From NCBI GenBank assembly GCA_028692035.1, contig JAQUYD010000013.1, forward strand, positions 1 through 49,155: a stretch of 49,155 nt of DNA, given 5' to 3'. The DNA is from Oscillospiraceae bacterium. GTDB taxonomy: Bacteria > Bacillota > Clostridia > Oscillospirales > Ruminococcaceae. Below the pieces are notes generated by a model. That model was not told the DNA's origin. It was given only the letters and a program-made list of their open reading frames with translations, and ran no database searches. The position numbers and the translations under genes were made by a program. Below are positions 41,046-49,155 of this stretch, piece after piece. Position 1 is the first letter of the stretch. Each line of letters begins with the position of its first letter.

Positions 41046-41600
41046 TTGGAGCAGCAAGTTTGTGCTTTTACCGGGCACCGGCCGAACCGGTTTGCCTTTG
41101 GATATCAGGAGAACCATCCGGATTGTATTCGGATTAAAAATGCGATTGGGCGGGCGGTTTCTTCGCTGGTGGAACAGGGTGTGGTCACCTTTGTCAGCGG
41201 CATGGCCCAGGGCGTGGACCTCTGGGCGGCCAGGGCGGTTCTGCGCCAGCGGGAACAAAACCCGGCGCTGCGGCTTTTGGCGGTGCAGCCCTGCGCCGAT
41301 CAGGCGGATCGCTGGCCTTGGGAAATCCGCCGGGAATATGAGGAGATTTTGGCGATGAGCGATGAGCGGGTCTGCTTAAACGCCAGTTATACGCCTGCCT
41401 GCATGATGGAGCGCAACCGATGGATGGTGGACCGGGCGGGAATCCTTTTGGCGGTCTACGATGGGAGCGCAAAGGGCGGCACCGCGTTTACGGTGCGGTA
41501 CGCCCAGAGCAAGCAGCGGGAGATCTGGCTGCTGGACCCAGCGTCTTTGTACTTGGCGAAGATGGTTCTGCAGGAAGAAGATGAGCAACTTTCCTTTTAA
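41046..41600 (+). CDS. SLOG-fold protein, DUF1273/YpsA family
   Basis: A 184-aa Rossmann-like protein. CAFTGHRPNRFAFGYQE at the N terminus, TFVSGMAQGVDLWAAR, QPCADQADRW, MERNRWMVDRAGILLAVYDG and KGGTAFTVRYA are the YpsA/DUF1273 motifs; SGMAQG is the nucleotide-type ligand loop of SLOG proteins. The start is TTG 41046 with AAAGGGGGAG upstream; ATG 41025 is an alternative without an RBS. YpsA is linked to division-septum effects in Bacillus, and other SLOG members bind NAD-derived signals. No toxin-like partner is adjacent. Ligand and role are unknown. Confidence 0.88.
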   Translation: MEQQVCAFTGHRPNRFAFGYQENHPDCIRIKNAIGRAVSSLVEQGVVTFVSGMAQGVDLWAARAVLRQREQNPALRLLAVQPCADQADRWPWEIRREYEEILAMSDERVCLNASYTPACMMERNRWMVDRAGILLAVYDGSAKGGTAFTVRYAQSKQREIWLLDPASLYLAKMVLQEEDEQLSF

Positions 41601-41640
41601 AAAAAGCGTGGGATTTCATGTTGAAATCCCACGCTTTTTT
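41600..41640. terminator. Bidirectional terminator
   Basis: A 19-bp stem (AAAAAAGCGTGGGATTTCA / TGAAATCCCACGCTTTTTT) with a TGT loop. It ends the SLOG gene and, on the minus strand, the ZIP gene. Confidence 0.92.
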
Positions 41641-41664
41641 CTATCGTTTCAGGCCGTGGCCCTT

Positions 41665-42453
41665 TTAACCCAGGGCCACATCTAAAATCATCATAACAAC
41701 AAAGCCACCCATTACGCCCAGAGTGCCAATATTGGAGTGTTCCCCTAAATGCGCTTCGGGGATTAGCTCCTCCACAACCACATACATCATAGCCCCGGCG
41801 GCAAAGGATAAAAACCAGGGCATGAACGGCTGAATGCCGCCGGCGACTAAAACCGCCAAAATACCGAAAACCGGTTCCACAATACCGGAAAGGGCGCCGT
41901 AGAGAAATGCGCGGCCACGGCTGAGCCCCTCCTGCCGAAGGGGCAGGGAGATGGCGGCGCCTTCCGGAAAGTTTTGAATGCCAATGCCGATGGCCAGAGC
42001 CAGGGCAGCGGTGTACATCGCCGCGTCGTTGTGCTGGGCTGCCAGCGCGAAGGAAAGGCCCACGGCGATCCCCTCCGGGATGTTGTGCAGCGTCACCGCC
42101 AGCACCAGCAGGGTAGTCCGCTTCCAGGGACTGGCAGGCCCTTCCGGCTCCACTGCGTCCGGATGCAGATGGGGCAGGGCATAGTCCAAAAGCATCAAAA
42201 ACCCAATGCCCAGCAAAAAGCCCCCTGCGGCTGGGATCCAACCCGGCTGCCCCGCCGCCTTTGCCTCTTCAATGGCCGGGATTAGAAGGCTCCAGACCGA
42301 GGCAGCGATCATGACCCCCGCGGCAAAGCCCAAAAAGATGCGCTGGATGTTGCCGCTGATCCGGTCCTTGAAAAAAAAGACCACTGCCGCGCCCAGTGCG
42401 GTCATGCAAAAGGTAAACCCGGTGCCGCCTGCCGCCCATAATAATGTCTGCAT
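41665..42453 (-). CDS. ZIP-family metal transporter
   Basis: A 262-aa, eight-helix ZIP protein. The binuclear metal site is formed by HNIPEGIAVG in helix 4 and QNFPEGAAIS in helix 5, and VEELIPEAH lies in helix 7. The loop after helix 3 has the short His stretch ALPHLHPD. ZIP proteins import Zn, Fe or Mn. AGGAGGA precedes ATG 42453. It is 27 nt after sufB on the same strand, so it is probably cotranscribed; that suggests iron uptake feeding Fe-S assembly, but zinc cannot be excluded. Confidence 0.9.
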   Translation of the reverse strand: MQTLLWAAGGTGFTFCMTALGAAVVFFFKDRISGNIQRIFLGFAAGVMIAASVWSLLIPAIEEAKAAGQPGWIPAAGGFLLGIGFLMLLDYALPHLHPDAVEPEGPASPWKRTTLLVLAVTLHNIPEGIAVGLSFALAAQHNDAAMYTAALALAIGIGIQNFPEGAAISLPLRQEGLSRGRAFLYGALSGIVEPVFGILAVLVAGGIQPFMPWFLSFAAGAMMYVVVEELIPEAHLGEHSNIGTLGVMGGFVVMMILDVALG

Positions 42454-42480
42454 GGTAAGTTCCTCCTAAAACAGCTGCGC

Positions 42481-43401
42481 TCAGCCCTGCAAAAACCCTT
42501 GGATGATCCGTTCTTCCGCTTCCTCTTCGCTGAGCCCCAGGGTGCGCAGCTTGATGATCTGCTCCCCGGCGATTTTGCCGATGGCCGCTTCGTGGATCAG
42601 TGAAGCGTCAATATGCCCGGCGAACAGCTCCGGCGCGGCGTTGACCTTGCCGGAACCGACTAAGATGGCGTCACATTCGGAATGGCCGGTGCAGCGGTTG
42701 TTGCCTAAAATGCGGGAATGGTACTCTTGCTGGGAATTGCCCTTGGCCACCGACCGGGAAATCAGATCCACTGCGGCATCCTCCCCGTCGATGGAAACAG
42801 CAAAGTCGGTCCGGGCGGTCTGTTCCCCTTCCGTAAGGATGCTTTCATGGATGATCAGCCGGGCCCGGGCCGCCAGCTGGGCGGTGGTTTTCCGGTTGGT
42901 GCGGTCCACGCCGCCGATCTGTACGGTATCCATCTCCAGCACCGCATCCTCCGACAGGTAGATGTCGCTGACCGGGTCAATCCGGCGGATGCCGGAGCCG
43001 GAGCCGGTGCCGATGTGCTTTTCCTGATAGAGCACATGGGCGCCTTTTTCCACAAAGAAGCGGTGGATCCCGTTGTGGCGGGCCTCTTCCTCACCGTCGG
43101 AGTGGACGCCGCAGCCAGCCACGATGGTGACGTCGGCCCCTTCGCCCACATAAAAGTCATTGTAGACCAGATCGTTCACATCGCTGTGGGTTACGCAGGC
43201 GGGGATGTAAACGGTTTCATTTTTCGCGTCCGGGGAAATGCGGATCACAAGGCCCGGCGCCCCGTCCTTTGATTCGATCTGGATATGCTCGGAGGACTGC
43301 CTGCCGGCGCAGGCTCCGTCCTCCCGGATATTGTACGCGCCGGTGAATGCGCCTGCCCAGTCGGAAACCAGGCCCAGCAGCGTTTCGGTGATCTTATTCA
43401 T
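42481..43401 (-). CDS. SufB/SufD-family Fe-S scaffold subunit (short form)
   Basis: A 306-aa SufBD core protein without the long N-terminal domain of classical SufB. SHSDVNDLVYNDFYVGEGADV, the beta-helix core (VEKGAHVLYQEKHIG, DRTNRKTTAQL) and the C-terminal EAAIGKIAGEQIIKLRTLGLSEEEAEERII are family features. A conserved Cys (VAGCGVHS) and GHSECDAIL may hold the cluster site. With the overlapping ATPase it forms a two-gene SufCB unit like the minimal SUF (SMS) systems described in archaea and anaerobic bacteria. No SufS, SufU or SufE lies nearby, so sulfur must come from elsewhere. Confidence 0.88.
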   Translation of the reverse strand: MNKITETLLGLVSDWAGAFTGAYNIREDGACAGRQSSEHIQIESKDGAPGLVIRISPDAKNETVYIPACVTHSDVNDLVYNDFYVGEGADVTIVAGCGVHSDGEEEARHNGIHRFFVEKGAHVLYQEKHIGTGSGSGIRRIDPVSDIYLSEDAVLEMDTVQIGGVDRTNRKTTAQLAARARLIIHESILTEGEQTARTDFAVSIDGEDAAVDLISRSVAKGNSQQEYHSRILGNNRCTGHSECDAILVGSGKVNAAPELFAGHIDASLIHEAAIGKIAGEQIIKLRTLGLSEEEAEERIIQGFLQG

Positions 43402-44125
43402 ACAAAGGCCCCCCTTCCCGCGGGCATCGTCCCGCTTTTTCCTCTCCCAGCAGGGTGGGGAGGATTTCCTCCCGCGGCCCCGCAGCGCGAACCCCGCCGT
43501 CGGCGATCACGATGATCTCGTCGGCGATCTGCAAAATCCGTTCCTGATGGGAAATAATCAGCGCAGCGCTTTTTTTCCGGGCCTTCATGCGCTGGAAAGC
43601 GTCGATCAGGCCGGAGAAGCTCCAAAGGTCAATCCCGGCCTCCGGCTCGTCAAAGATCATAAGGTCGGCGTTTTTTCGGGCCAGCACCGTAGCGATCTCA
43701 ATGCGCTTGCTTTCACCGCCGGAAAGGCTGGCGTCCACCTGCCGGTCGGTATAATCCTGGGCGCATAGGCCCACCTGACCCAAAATCGCACAAAGCTCCG
43801 GCTCAGACAGGCTGCCGCCAGCCGCCAGCTCCAGCAGGTCGCGGACCGAAAGGCCCTTGAACCGCACCGGCTGCTGGAATGCGTAAGCAACGCCTTTTTT
43901 TGCCCGCTGGGTGATATCCAGCCCGGTGATATCCTCGCCGTCCAATAAGATGCGCCCGGCGGAGGGCTTTTCCAGACCGGCGATCAGCTTTGCCAGAGAG
44001 GTTTTGCCGCCGCCGTTGGGGCCGGTGACCACCGCCAGTTTCCCGTTGGGCACCGTGAGCGTAATATCCTTTAAAATCGGCTCGCCATCCGGTAAATTCC
44101 AGGCGAGATGCTCCAATGAAAGCAT
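43394..44125 (-). CDS. sufC: SufC Fe-S assembly ATPase
   Basis: A 243-aa ABC ATPase: Walker A GPNGGGKTSLAKL near 35-47, signature LSGGESKRIEI, Walker B LMIFDEPEAGIDLWSF and switch His in IISHQERIL. The SGGE and FDEPEAGID forms are SufC hallmarks. ATG 44125 follows AAGGAG at 9 nt; a longer open frame upstream lacks an RBS. Its stop overlaps the SufB-type start by 8 nt (ATGAATAA). SufC hydrolyses ATP to open the scaffold for cluster assembly. Confidence 0.93.
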   Translation of the reverse strand: MLSLEHLAWNLPDGEPILKDITLTVPNGKLAVVTGPNGGGKTSLAKLIAGLEKPSAGRILLDGEDITGLDITQRAKKGVAYAFQQPVRFKGLSVRDLLELAAGGSLSEPELCAILGQVGLCAQDYTDRQVDASLSGGESKRIEIATVLARKNADLMIFDEPEAGIDLWSFSGLIDAFQRMKARKKSAALIISHQERILQIADEIIVIADGGVRAAGPREEILPTLLGEEKAGRCPREGGPLYE

Positions 44126-44227
44126 AGATAGAAACTCCTTTTTTGTCCGTTTATTTTGTGGGCAGGGCCAAATGCCATCCGGTAAAGGCCAGCCCGCGCT
44201 TTGATTACAGAACTTTTTCCTAGCCAT

Positions 44228-44256
44228 ATACTATGATATCCGACTGCCTTTGTCAA
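44228..44256 (-). promoter_or_regulatory. Promoter of sufC-sufB-ZIP
   Basis: Minus strand TTGACA, a 17-nt spacer and TAGTAT; the leader of ~95 nt can form a GC-rich hairpin around GGGCTGGCC and TGGCCCTGCCC. Confidence 0.75.
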
Positions 44257-44345
44257 GTTTATTTTTCCAGCTGGGCGGAAAATCAGAAAACCCGCGGCAG
44301 ATATAAAAGATTCCCACTGTATTTTGGGGCAGGAGAGGAGGAAAC

Positions 44346-44411
44346 ATGCAAAAAATCCCGGCCAACACAAAATTCCCCATGGACGCATTTGGTCTCACGG
44401 GGAATTTTTAA
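44346..44411 (+). CDS. Possible 21-residue small protein
   Basis: AGGAGAGGAGGAAAC gives a strong ribosome site 5 nt before ATG 44346; the frame encodes MQKIPANTKFPMDAFGLTGN and one more Phe, then TAA. It lies antisense-free between two minus-strand units and ends inside a terminator-like hairpin. A GATATAAAAG box is upstream without a clear -35. It may be an unannotated peptide or chance. Confidence 0.35.
   Translation: MQKIPANTKFPMDAFGLTGNF
44369..44409. terminator. Terminator-like hairpin after the RND gene
   Basis: AAAATTCCCC pairs with GGGGAATTTT across a 20-nt loop, with short T-runs both ways. It probably ends the RND transcript; the long loop makes it only moderately convincing. Confidence 0.5.
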
Positions 44412-44432
44412 AACGTGGCTTCGTCGGAGCGG

Positions 44433-47400
44433 CTATTCCTCAATCAGCTGCAGCTCATCTTCGGAAACGGCACGGAGCTCTTTTTTGTTTAGAAGGTCAT
44501 ACATGGCAGGGACCACGAACAGGGTCATCAACGTAGCGTACAAAAGCCCGCCGATGCAGACGATGGCCACCGGCTGCATCATCTGGGCGCCGGTGCCCAG
44601 CCCCAGCGCCATCGTTGACAGGCCCAGGACAGTGGTCAAGGTGGTCATCAGAATCGGCCGCAGGCGAGTGGCGCCAGCTTCAACCAGCGCGTCGAATTTA
44701 GGCTTGCCGTCCGTCCGCAACTGGTTGACATAATCGATTAGTACGATGCCGTTGTTGACGATGATACCGGCCAGCATGACAAAACCGATCATGGAAATGA
44801 CGCTGATTTCCATGCCGCACACAAGTAGTCCCAGCAAACCGCCGGTAAAGGCCAGCGGAATGGTGAACAGCACGATCAACGGCGATTTCAGCGACTGGAA
44901 CTGGGCGACCATGATCAAGTAGATAAAGGCCACTGCCATCAAAAGCATTTTCAAAAGTTCGGTAATCGATTCCATGATCGTTTGATTTTCCCCGGAAAAT
45001 TCCATGGAAAATCCGGCGGGAAGGCTGTAATCGGCCAACGACTTCTGGGCGTCAGCGGTGACCAGGCTGACGTTGTACCCTTCCTGCAGGGTGGCGGAAA
45101 CCGTCAGGTAGCGGCGTTGCGCGTCTCGCTGGATGGTACTCAGCGACTGGGTATCGGCAAAAGTTGCGATCTCTTTCAGCAGCACCTGGGATTCTTCGCC
45201 ATCCGCATTTTTCACAGTAAAGGCGTGGTTTTCGATCTCGTCCCGGCTGATTTCGGCGGCGGAACCGTCCACAATCACCACGCCCACGTCGCTGTTTTCC
45301 AAATTCAGGGTGGTGGATGCGGTTTCCTTCTTCATCGCGGCGGCGATTTCGGCGTAGACCTGTGCTACGGTCAGGTTCTGTTCCATGGCTTTTTGCTTAT
45401 CCACCGTGATGCGCAGCTCCGGGGTAGCGTCGCCAATGCCGTTGTCCACCTCGGCAACGCCTTTCACCTGTTCCAGGACCGCGGCGATCTCCCGGGCGCT
45501 GGCCTGCAGCTGATCCAGATTGTCGCCATAGAGGTTGATGCTGACGCCGGAACCGCTCATGGCAGTCATCATGGAGCTCATGTCGGAGGAACCGGAAACG
45601 GCAATCTCACCGTCCAGGTCGGCGCAGGCATCCTCAATCTGCCGGGTCAGTTCGCCCGTGGAGACGGAGGACGTTCCATCCAGCAGAATGTACATGCTCA
45701 CGCTGGTCACATCCTCGCTGCTGCCGCCCAGACCAAGTATGCTGCCGGTGCCGCCGGAGAGCATAGCGCCGACAGTTTCTACGCCGTCAATGGCGCTGAC
45801 CCGGTCGATGATGGTGTCAGAGACCGATGCGGTGTCCTCCAGCGTCGCGTCCTCCGGCATCTGCAGGGTAAGGCTGATCTGGGCGCTGTCCACGCTGGGC
45901 ATAAAAGAAAACCCGCGGCTCAAAGCCCACACAAGGCTCAAAACCAGCAGCACCAGCGAGCCGGATAGGACGACCCACTTTTTTTGCAGCGTCCAGCGCA
46001 GGGCTTTTTCATAAGCGCTTTGCAGCTTCTCAAACCAGTTGTGGGTTTTGGGGTTGTTTTTGCGCAGGGTGCGCTGCGCCATGGCGGGGACGACAGTCAG
46101 CGCCACAACAAGGCTGGCCAGCAGGGAATAGGTGATGGTCAGGGCCATATCGGTGAACAGCTGCCGGGTAATGCCCTGGACAAACACAATAGGCAAAAAG
46201 ACGCAAACAGTGGTCAGGGTGGAGGAGGTGATGGCCGCCGCCACCTGCGACGCGCCGGAAACTGCCGCCTGTACGGCGGTATAGCCTTTGTTTCGCAGCC
46301 GGTAGATGTTTTCGATGACCACGACCGAGTTATCCACCAGCATGCCGACTCCCACTGCCAGCCCGGACAGGGAGATCATGTTCAGCGTCACGCCGGAGAA
46401 GTACATCAGCACAATCGCAAAGATCACGCTTACAGGGATAGAGACCGCGATGATTGAGGTCGGTTTGATATCCCTTAAAAAGAAAAACAGGATGATGATG
46501 GCCAGCACAGCGCCAAAGGCCAAGTTTTCCAACACGGAATTGACGATCAGATGGATGTAGTCGCCCTGATCCATCAAAGAGGTGAAATGCAGTCCTTCAA
46601 ATTCCTCGGATAGCTGCGCAAAGCGTTTTTGCAGGTTTTCGGTTACCTCGGCGGTGGCATAGTTGGACTGTTTGTTAAAAGACAGGATCAGCCCGTCGTT
46701 CTTTCCCATTTTCGCGTAGGTCTCGGCGGCATTATCTGAAACAAAGATATCCGCTACATCCCGCAGATAAACGGGATCCATTCCCTCTATGCCAGGATCG
46801 AACAGCATCAGGTTTTGCATTTCCTCCACGTCGGAGATCTTGTCGCCCACGCGAACCAGATAATCAACGCCGCTTTCGGTAATATATCCGGCGGGCATGG
46901 AAAAGTTCTGGGCCGTCAGGATCTGGGAGACCATGTTCATAGTCAGGGTGTCGCCCACATCAGTCGTTTCCGCCTCGGAGCGGGCGTCGTCCAACTGTTG
47001 TTGGGCGGAATCCAGGGAGGTTTCACCCAGCAGAACCTTGATCAGCCCGCTGTAGATTTCCCATTCGGCGCCGGCTTTTTTCTCATTCATCTGGTCGATC
47101 GCTTCCGCTAGGGTAATTTTGCCTTCCGCCAGCTCTTCTTGGGTGTCCTTGAGTTCTACCATAGTATCTTCAATGCCGCTGATCGTCTGCCCCAAAGTAG
47201 CAGATGCCGTGCGCACCGACTGGCGGTCCAGGCCCATCTCGTCCAAAGCCGCGTCGATCTGCTCCAAGGCCAGCTGCACCTGATGATATTCCGTACTGGA
47301 GGTGATCTGGGCAATGGCCGCGTCCTTCTGCTCCCGGGTCAGATCCTCCCGGGCCTCGATGGCGGCGATCTGCGCGTCAAAAGCGGCTTGGGCGGCCTCA

Positions 47401-48272
47401 AGCTGATTTAAGGTGGCGATCAGCTGATCCATACTTTTTTTCTGGCTTTTTAACGCTGGCAGCTGTTCTTCCGCCTGTTCCAGCGCGGCGGAGATGGCCA
47501 TATCAGTGGTGTCCAGTTGGGCTTTACCGGCGTAGACCTCGCTTTCGGCCTTCCCCATCTCTTCACGCAGTGTTTCGTGGCCGTTTTGCAGCTCCTGCTT
47601 GCCGTTTTGCAGCTCCGCTTTGGCGTCGGCCAGCTCCGAGTCAGCCTGATCAAATTTATCCGCTAAGGCGGCTTGCATTTTTGCGTTGACCGCGTCGATT
47701 TTTTCCTGGGAAAGCAGCACATTGATCTGTTTTTCAATGGCGCCGCTGGTGGAGATGCTGGCAACGCCGGCAACGCCTTCCAGCTTGTTCATTAGCGTGT
47801 CGTTGAGAAAGGAGGTCAGTTCCGCGGTGTCCGCCCCGTCCAGGTCGACGGCGGCCACCATGACCGGCAGGATGTTAGGGTTGATCTTCATTAGGTAAGG
47901 GGTCCCCACTGTGTCAGGCCAACTGCCCTCGATCAGGGATATTTTTTCCCGGATATCAATCGAAATGGCGTCCATATTGACGTTGTCGCTGAATTCCAAA
48001 AAGACGATGGAATAATTTTCGCTGGAACTGGAGGTCACAGTGCTGATGTTCTCCAGCGTAGACATCGACTGTTCCAGCGGTTTTGTAACGGCAGTTTCCA
48101 CCTCCTCGGGAGAAGCGCCGGGATAGGTGGTCATCAGTACCGCCATGGGAAAGTCCATGTTGGGCAGCAGGTCGGGGGTCATGCTGGTAAAGGATACAAA
48201 TCCCAAAATCAGCACCAAAACCACCGCCACAAGGACGGTCAAGGGCTTTTTCACACTGAATTTCGCTAACAT
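44433..48272 (-). CDS. RND-family efflux permease with coiled-coil insertion
   Basis: A 1279-aa resistance-nodulation-division pump. The N-terminal helix (KKPLTVLVAVVLVLILG) and porter motif YPGASPEEVE are followed by the second block of helices with the proton-relay Asp in GLAVGVGMLVDNSVVVIEN and the repeat FVMLAGIIVNNGIVLID. Between about residues 198 and 440 there is a long helical stretch (FDQADSELADAKAELQNGKQ, EQAEEQLPALKSQ, LALEQIDAALDEMG), predicted coiled coil, inserted before LTAQNFSMPAGY in the PN2 subdomain. Typical AcrB/SwrC proteins are about 1030-1070 aa, so the insertion explains the extra length. The start overlaps the TetR stop by 7 nt. No adaptor or outer-membrane gene is near, as expected in a Gram-positive. 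Confidence 0.9.
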   Translation of the reverse strand: MLAKFSVKKPLTVLVAVVLVLILGFVSFTSMTPDLLPNMDFPMAVLMTTYPGASPEEVETAVTKPLEQSMSTLENISTVTSSSSENYSIVFLEFSDNVNMDAISIDIREKISLIEGSWPDTVGTPYLMKINPNILPVMVAAVDLDGADTAELTSFLNDTLMNKLEGVAGVASISTSGAIEKQINVLLSQEKIDAVNAKMQAALADKFDQADSELADAKAELQNGKQELQNGHETLREEMGKAESEVYAGKAQLDTTDMAISAALEQAEEQLPALKSQKKSMDQLIATLNQLEAAQAAFDAQIAAIEAREDLTREQKDAAIAQITSSTEYHQVQLALEQIDAALDEMGLDRQSVRTASATLGQTISGIEDTMVELKDTQEELAEGKITLAEAIDQMNEKKAGAEWEIYSGLIKVLLGETSLDSAQQQLDDARSEAETTDVGDTLTMNMVSQILTAQNFSMPAGYITESGVDYLVRVGDKISDVEEMQNLMLFDPGIEGMDPVYLRDVADIFVSDNAAETYAKMGKNDGLILSFNKQSNYATAEVTENLQKRFAQLSEEFEGLHFTSLMDQGDYIHLIVNSVLENLAFGAVLAIIILFFFLRDIKPTSIIAVSIPVSVIFAIVLMYFSGVTLNMISLSGLAVGVGMLVDNSVVVIENIYRLRNKGYTAVQAAVSGASQVAAAITSSTLTTVCVFLPIVFVQGITRQLFTDMALTITYSLLASLVVALTVVPAMAQRTLRKNNPKTHNWFEKLQSAYEKALRWTLQKKWVVLSGSLVLLVLSLVWALSRGFSFMPSVDSAQISLTLQMPEDATLEDTASVSDTIIDRVSAIDGVETVGAMLSGGTGSILGLGGSSEDVTSVSMYILLDGTSSVSTGELTRQIEDACADLDGEIAVSGSSDMSSMMTAMSGSGVSINLYGDNLDQLQASAREIAAVLEQVKGVAEVDNGIGDATPELRITVDKQKAMEQNLTVAQVYAEIAAAMKKETASTTLNLENSDVGVVIVDGSAAEISRDEIENHAFTVKNADGEESQVLLKEIATFADTQSLSTIQRDAQRRYLTVSATLQEGYNVSLVTADAQKSLADYSLPAGFSMEFSGENQTIMESITELLKMLLMAVAFIYLIMVAQFQSLKSPLIVLFTIPLAFTGGLLGLLVCGMEISVISMIGFVMLAGIIVNNGIVLIDYVNQLRTDGKPKFDALVEAGATRLRPILMTTLTTVLGLSTMALGLGTGAQMMQPVAIVCIGGLLYATLMTLFVVPAMYDLLNKKELRAVSEDELQLIEE

Positions 48273-48892
48273 GTAGGCGCCTCCTGTTTGGGGTCCATCC
48301 CACGGCGCAGGATGGCGATTTTATTTTGAAAACTGACGGCAATTTTCGCCTTTCGTTCGGGTTCGGCCAATAATTCCACGATCGACCCTTTTAACAGGCT
48401 TGCCAAAATTTCAATGCAGTCAGACAGATCCGATTCTCCACGCAGATCCAGCAGAGCGGTATTCAGCAGCGCAGTCCATTCGCAGTTTTTTCCATGAGAC
48501 AGGCAAAAGGGGAGGTGAGCAGCGCGGTCGTCCTTGACCTTCATACCGCCCAGAAGGTTGTGATAAAGCAAAAACAAATCAGTGCGCTCAGAAATGCGAC
48601 AGATCAAATCAAAAATATCCTGTGTCAGGGTAAAGGGGTCGCCCCCGTGTTCTTGCAAGCTTTTTTTTGAAATTTCCGTTATTTTTATCTGGAAATCCCC
48701 CAGGATCATTTGGATCATATCGTTTTTGCCAGTAAAATATTGATAAAAGCTCCCCCGCGGGATCCCTGCATTTTGGATGATTTTGTTGATCGAAATTTCC
48801 TCATACGGAACGCGCAAAAGTTCCTGCCGGATCGCGTCGATCAGCTTTTGCCGCTTTGCTTCCGGCAGATGATAAAAGGTATTGGTCGGCAT
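48266..48892 (-). CDS. TetR-family repressor
   Basis: A 208-aa regulator with an N-terminal TetR helix-turn-helix: EISINKIIQNAGIPRGSFYQYFTGKNDM at about residues 32-60. The ligand domain from residue 75 has no recognisable motif. GAGGAG precedes ATG 48892. The gene overlaps the RND pump start, so it most likely represses the pair and responds to a pump substrate. The promoter and a dyad operator lie just upstream. Confidence 0.9.
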   Translation of the reverse strand: MPTNTFYHLPEAKRQKLIDAIRQELLRVPYEEISINKIIQNAGIPRGSFYQYFTGKNDMIQMILGDFQIKITEISKKSLQEHGGDPFTLTQDIFDLICRISERTDLFLLYHNLLGGMKVKDDRAAHLPFCLSHGKNCEWTALLNTALLDLRGESDLSDCIEILASLLKGSIVELLAEPERKAKIAVSFQNKIAILRRGMDPKQEAPTC

Positions 48893-48910
48893 CGTTTTTC
48901 TCCTCGTTTA

Positions 48911-48923
48911 TGACAGGGTGTCA
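48911..48923. promoter_or_regulatory. Candidate TetR operator
   Basis: TGACA-GGG-TGTCA, a perfect 5-bp-arm dyad between the predicted start site and the RBS of the tetR gene, where binding would block transcription. Confidence 0.6.
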
Positions 48924-48937
48924 TGCGAACAAAGTCT

Positions 48938-48966
48938 ATCATACCCAAAGGAGAGGGGGCAGTCAA
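48938..48966 (-). promoter_or_regulatory. Promoter of tetR-RND
   Basis: Minus strand TTGACT, a 17-nt spacer and TATGAT. Confidence 0.8.
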
Positions 48967-49075
48967 TGGACATTTTGTAAACAGAAGCAGAAAATTTTAC
49001 CATTTAAATCCCCCCCTTTTTTAGCCATCGGGAGACGCTGACATTTGGGAGGGGTTCTCTCTGGGCGGGCGAGTA

Positions 49076-49110
49076 GAAAAAAGAGCAGGCGGATGAAATC
49101 CGCCTGCTCT
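49076..49110 (-). terminator. Terminator of a minus-strand gene beyond the window
   Basis: AGAGCAGGCGGAT-GAA-ATCCGCCTGCTCT, a perfect 13-bp stem followed on the minus strand by TTTTTTC. It must end a transcript entering from the right edge. Confidence 0.85.
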
Positions 49111-49155
49111 GAAAACGCGTTCCAAATCGAACCGCCTTAAGTTATCGCCGGCCAG

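Overview
The window looks like chromosomal DNA from an anaerobic, low-GC-lineage Gram-positive bacterium (Firmicutes, class Clostridia; an Oscillospiraceae-like member is my best guess), though its own base composition is fairly GC-rich by eye. The signs are strong AGGAGG ribosome binding sites, frequent GTG and TTG starts, promoters close to TTGACA-17-TATAAT, a tRNA-Trp T-box, a lysine riboswitch, an Lsa-like ABC-F protein, a two-gene SufC/SufB-type iron-sulfur module and a Mrp/Mbh-type antiporter operon. There are no insertion sequences, phage genes or CRISPR arrays; most of it is core metabolism with a few accessory units.

Layout. 1-530: two tRNA-Ser genes (minus). 538-3753: a four-gene operon of esterase, HxxxDG acyltransferase, zinc-ribbon membrane protein and DUF898-like protein. 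3870-5440: a promoter, two peptidase C26 (glutamine amidotransferase) genes and a terminator; the first enzyme has lost its catalytic cysteine. 5497-12927 (minus): a complete trpEGDCFBA operon behind a T-box leader, followed by a Cu,Zn superoxide dismutase gene. 13017-16284 (minus): a small DUF2798-like membrane protein, then an ArsR regulator with a Zn/Cd P1B-ATPase. 16329-19247 (plus): metG and tatD. 19280-22823 (minus): two paralogous sugar-phosphate isomerase-like proteins and an orphan solute-binding lipoprotein, behind a promoter with the 19-bp spacer typical of MerR control; a MerR-family gene is divergent. 23828-25732: an Lsa-like ABC-F gene behind what reads as a complete ribosome-mediated attenuator. 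25802-25957: an independent unit for a 26-residue membrane peptide. 26165-27460: a PatB/MalY-type C-S lyase.

27649-31286: a lysine riboswitch-controlled NhaC-type transporter and a convergent NhaC paralog. 31586-40859: a ten-gene Mrp/Mbh-like cation/proton antiporter operon with four large NuoL/M/N-like subunits. 40991-41640: a SLOG/DUF1273 gene. 41665-44256 (minus): sufC-sufB and a ZIP metal transporter. 44433-48966 (minus): a TetR regulator and an RND pump with a large coiled-coil insertion.

Working together: the tryptophan operon is translationally coupled (short overlaps at all but one junction) and tRNA-controlled. The lysine unit is metabolite-controlled. The metal genes pair a sensor with an exporter, and an importer with Fe-S assembly. 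The ABC-F gene appears to be induced by stalled ribosomes. The most striking single observation is the ABC-F leader: a seven-codon peptide whose coding sequence, a mid-leader segment and the terminator arm form mutually exclusive pairings. A second theme is that several leaders carry extra terminator-like hairpins beyond the recognised regulatory one.
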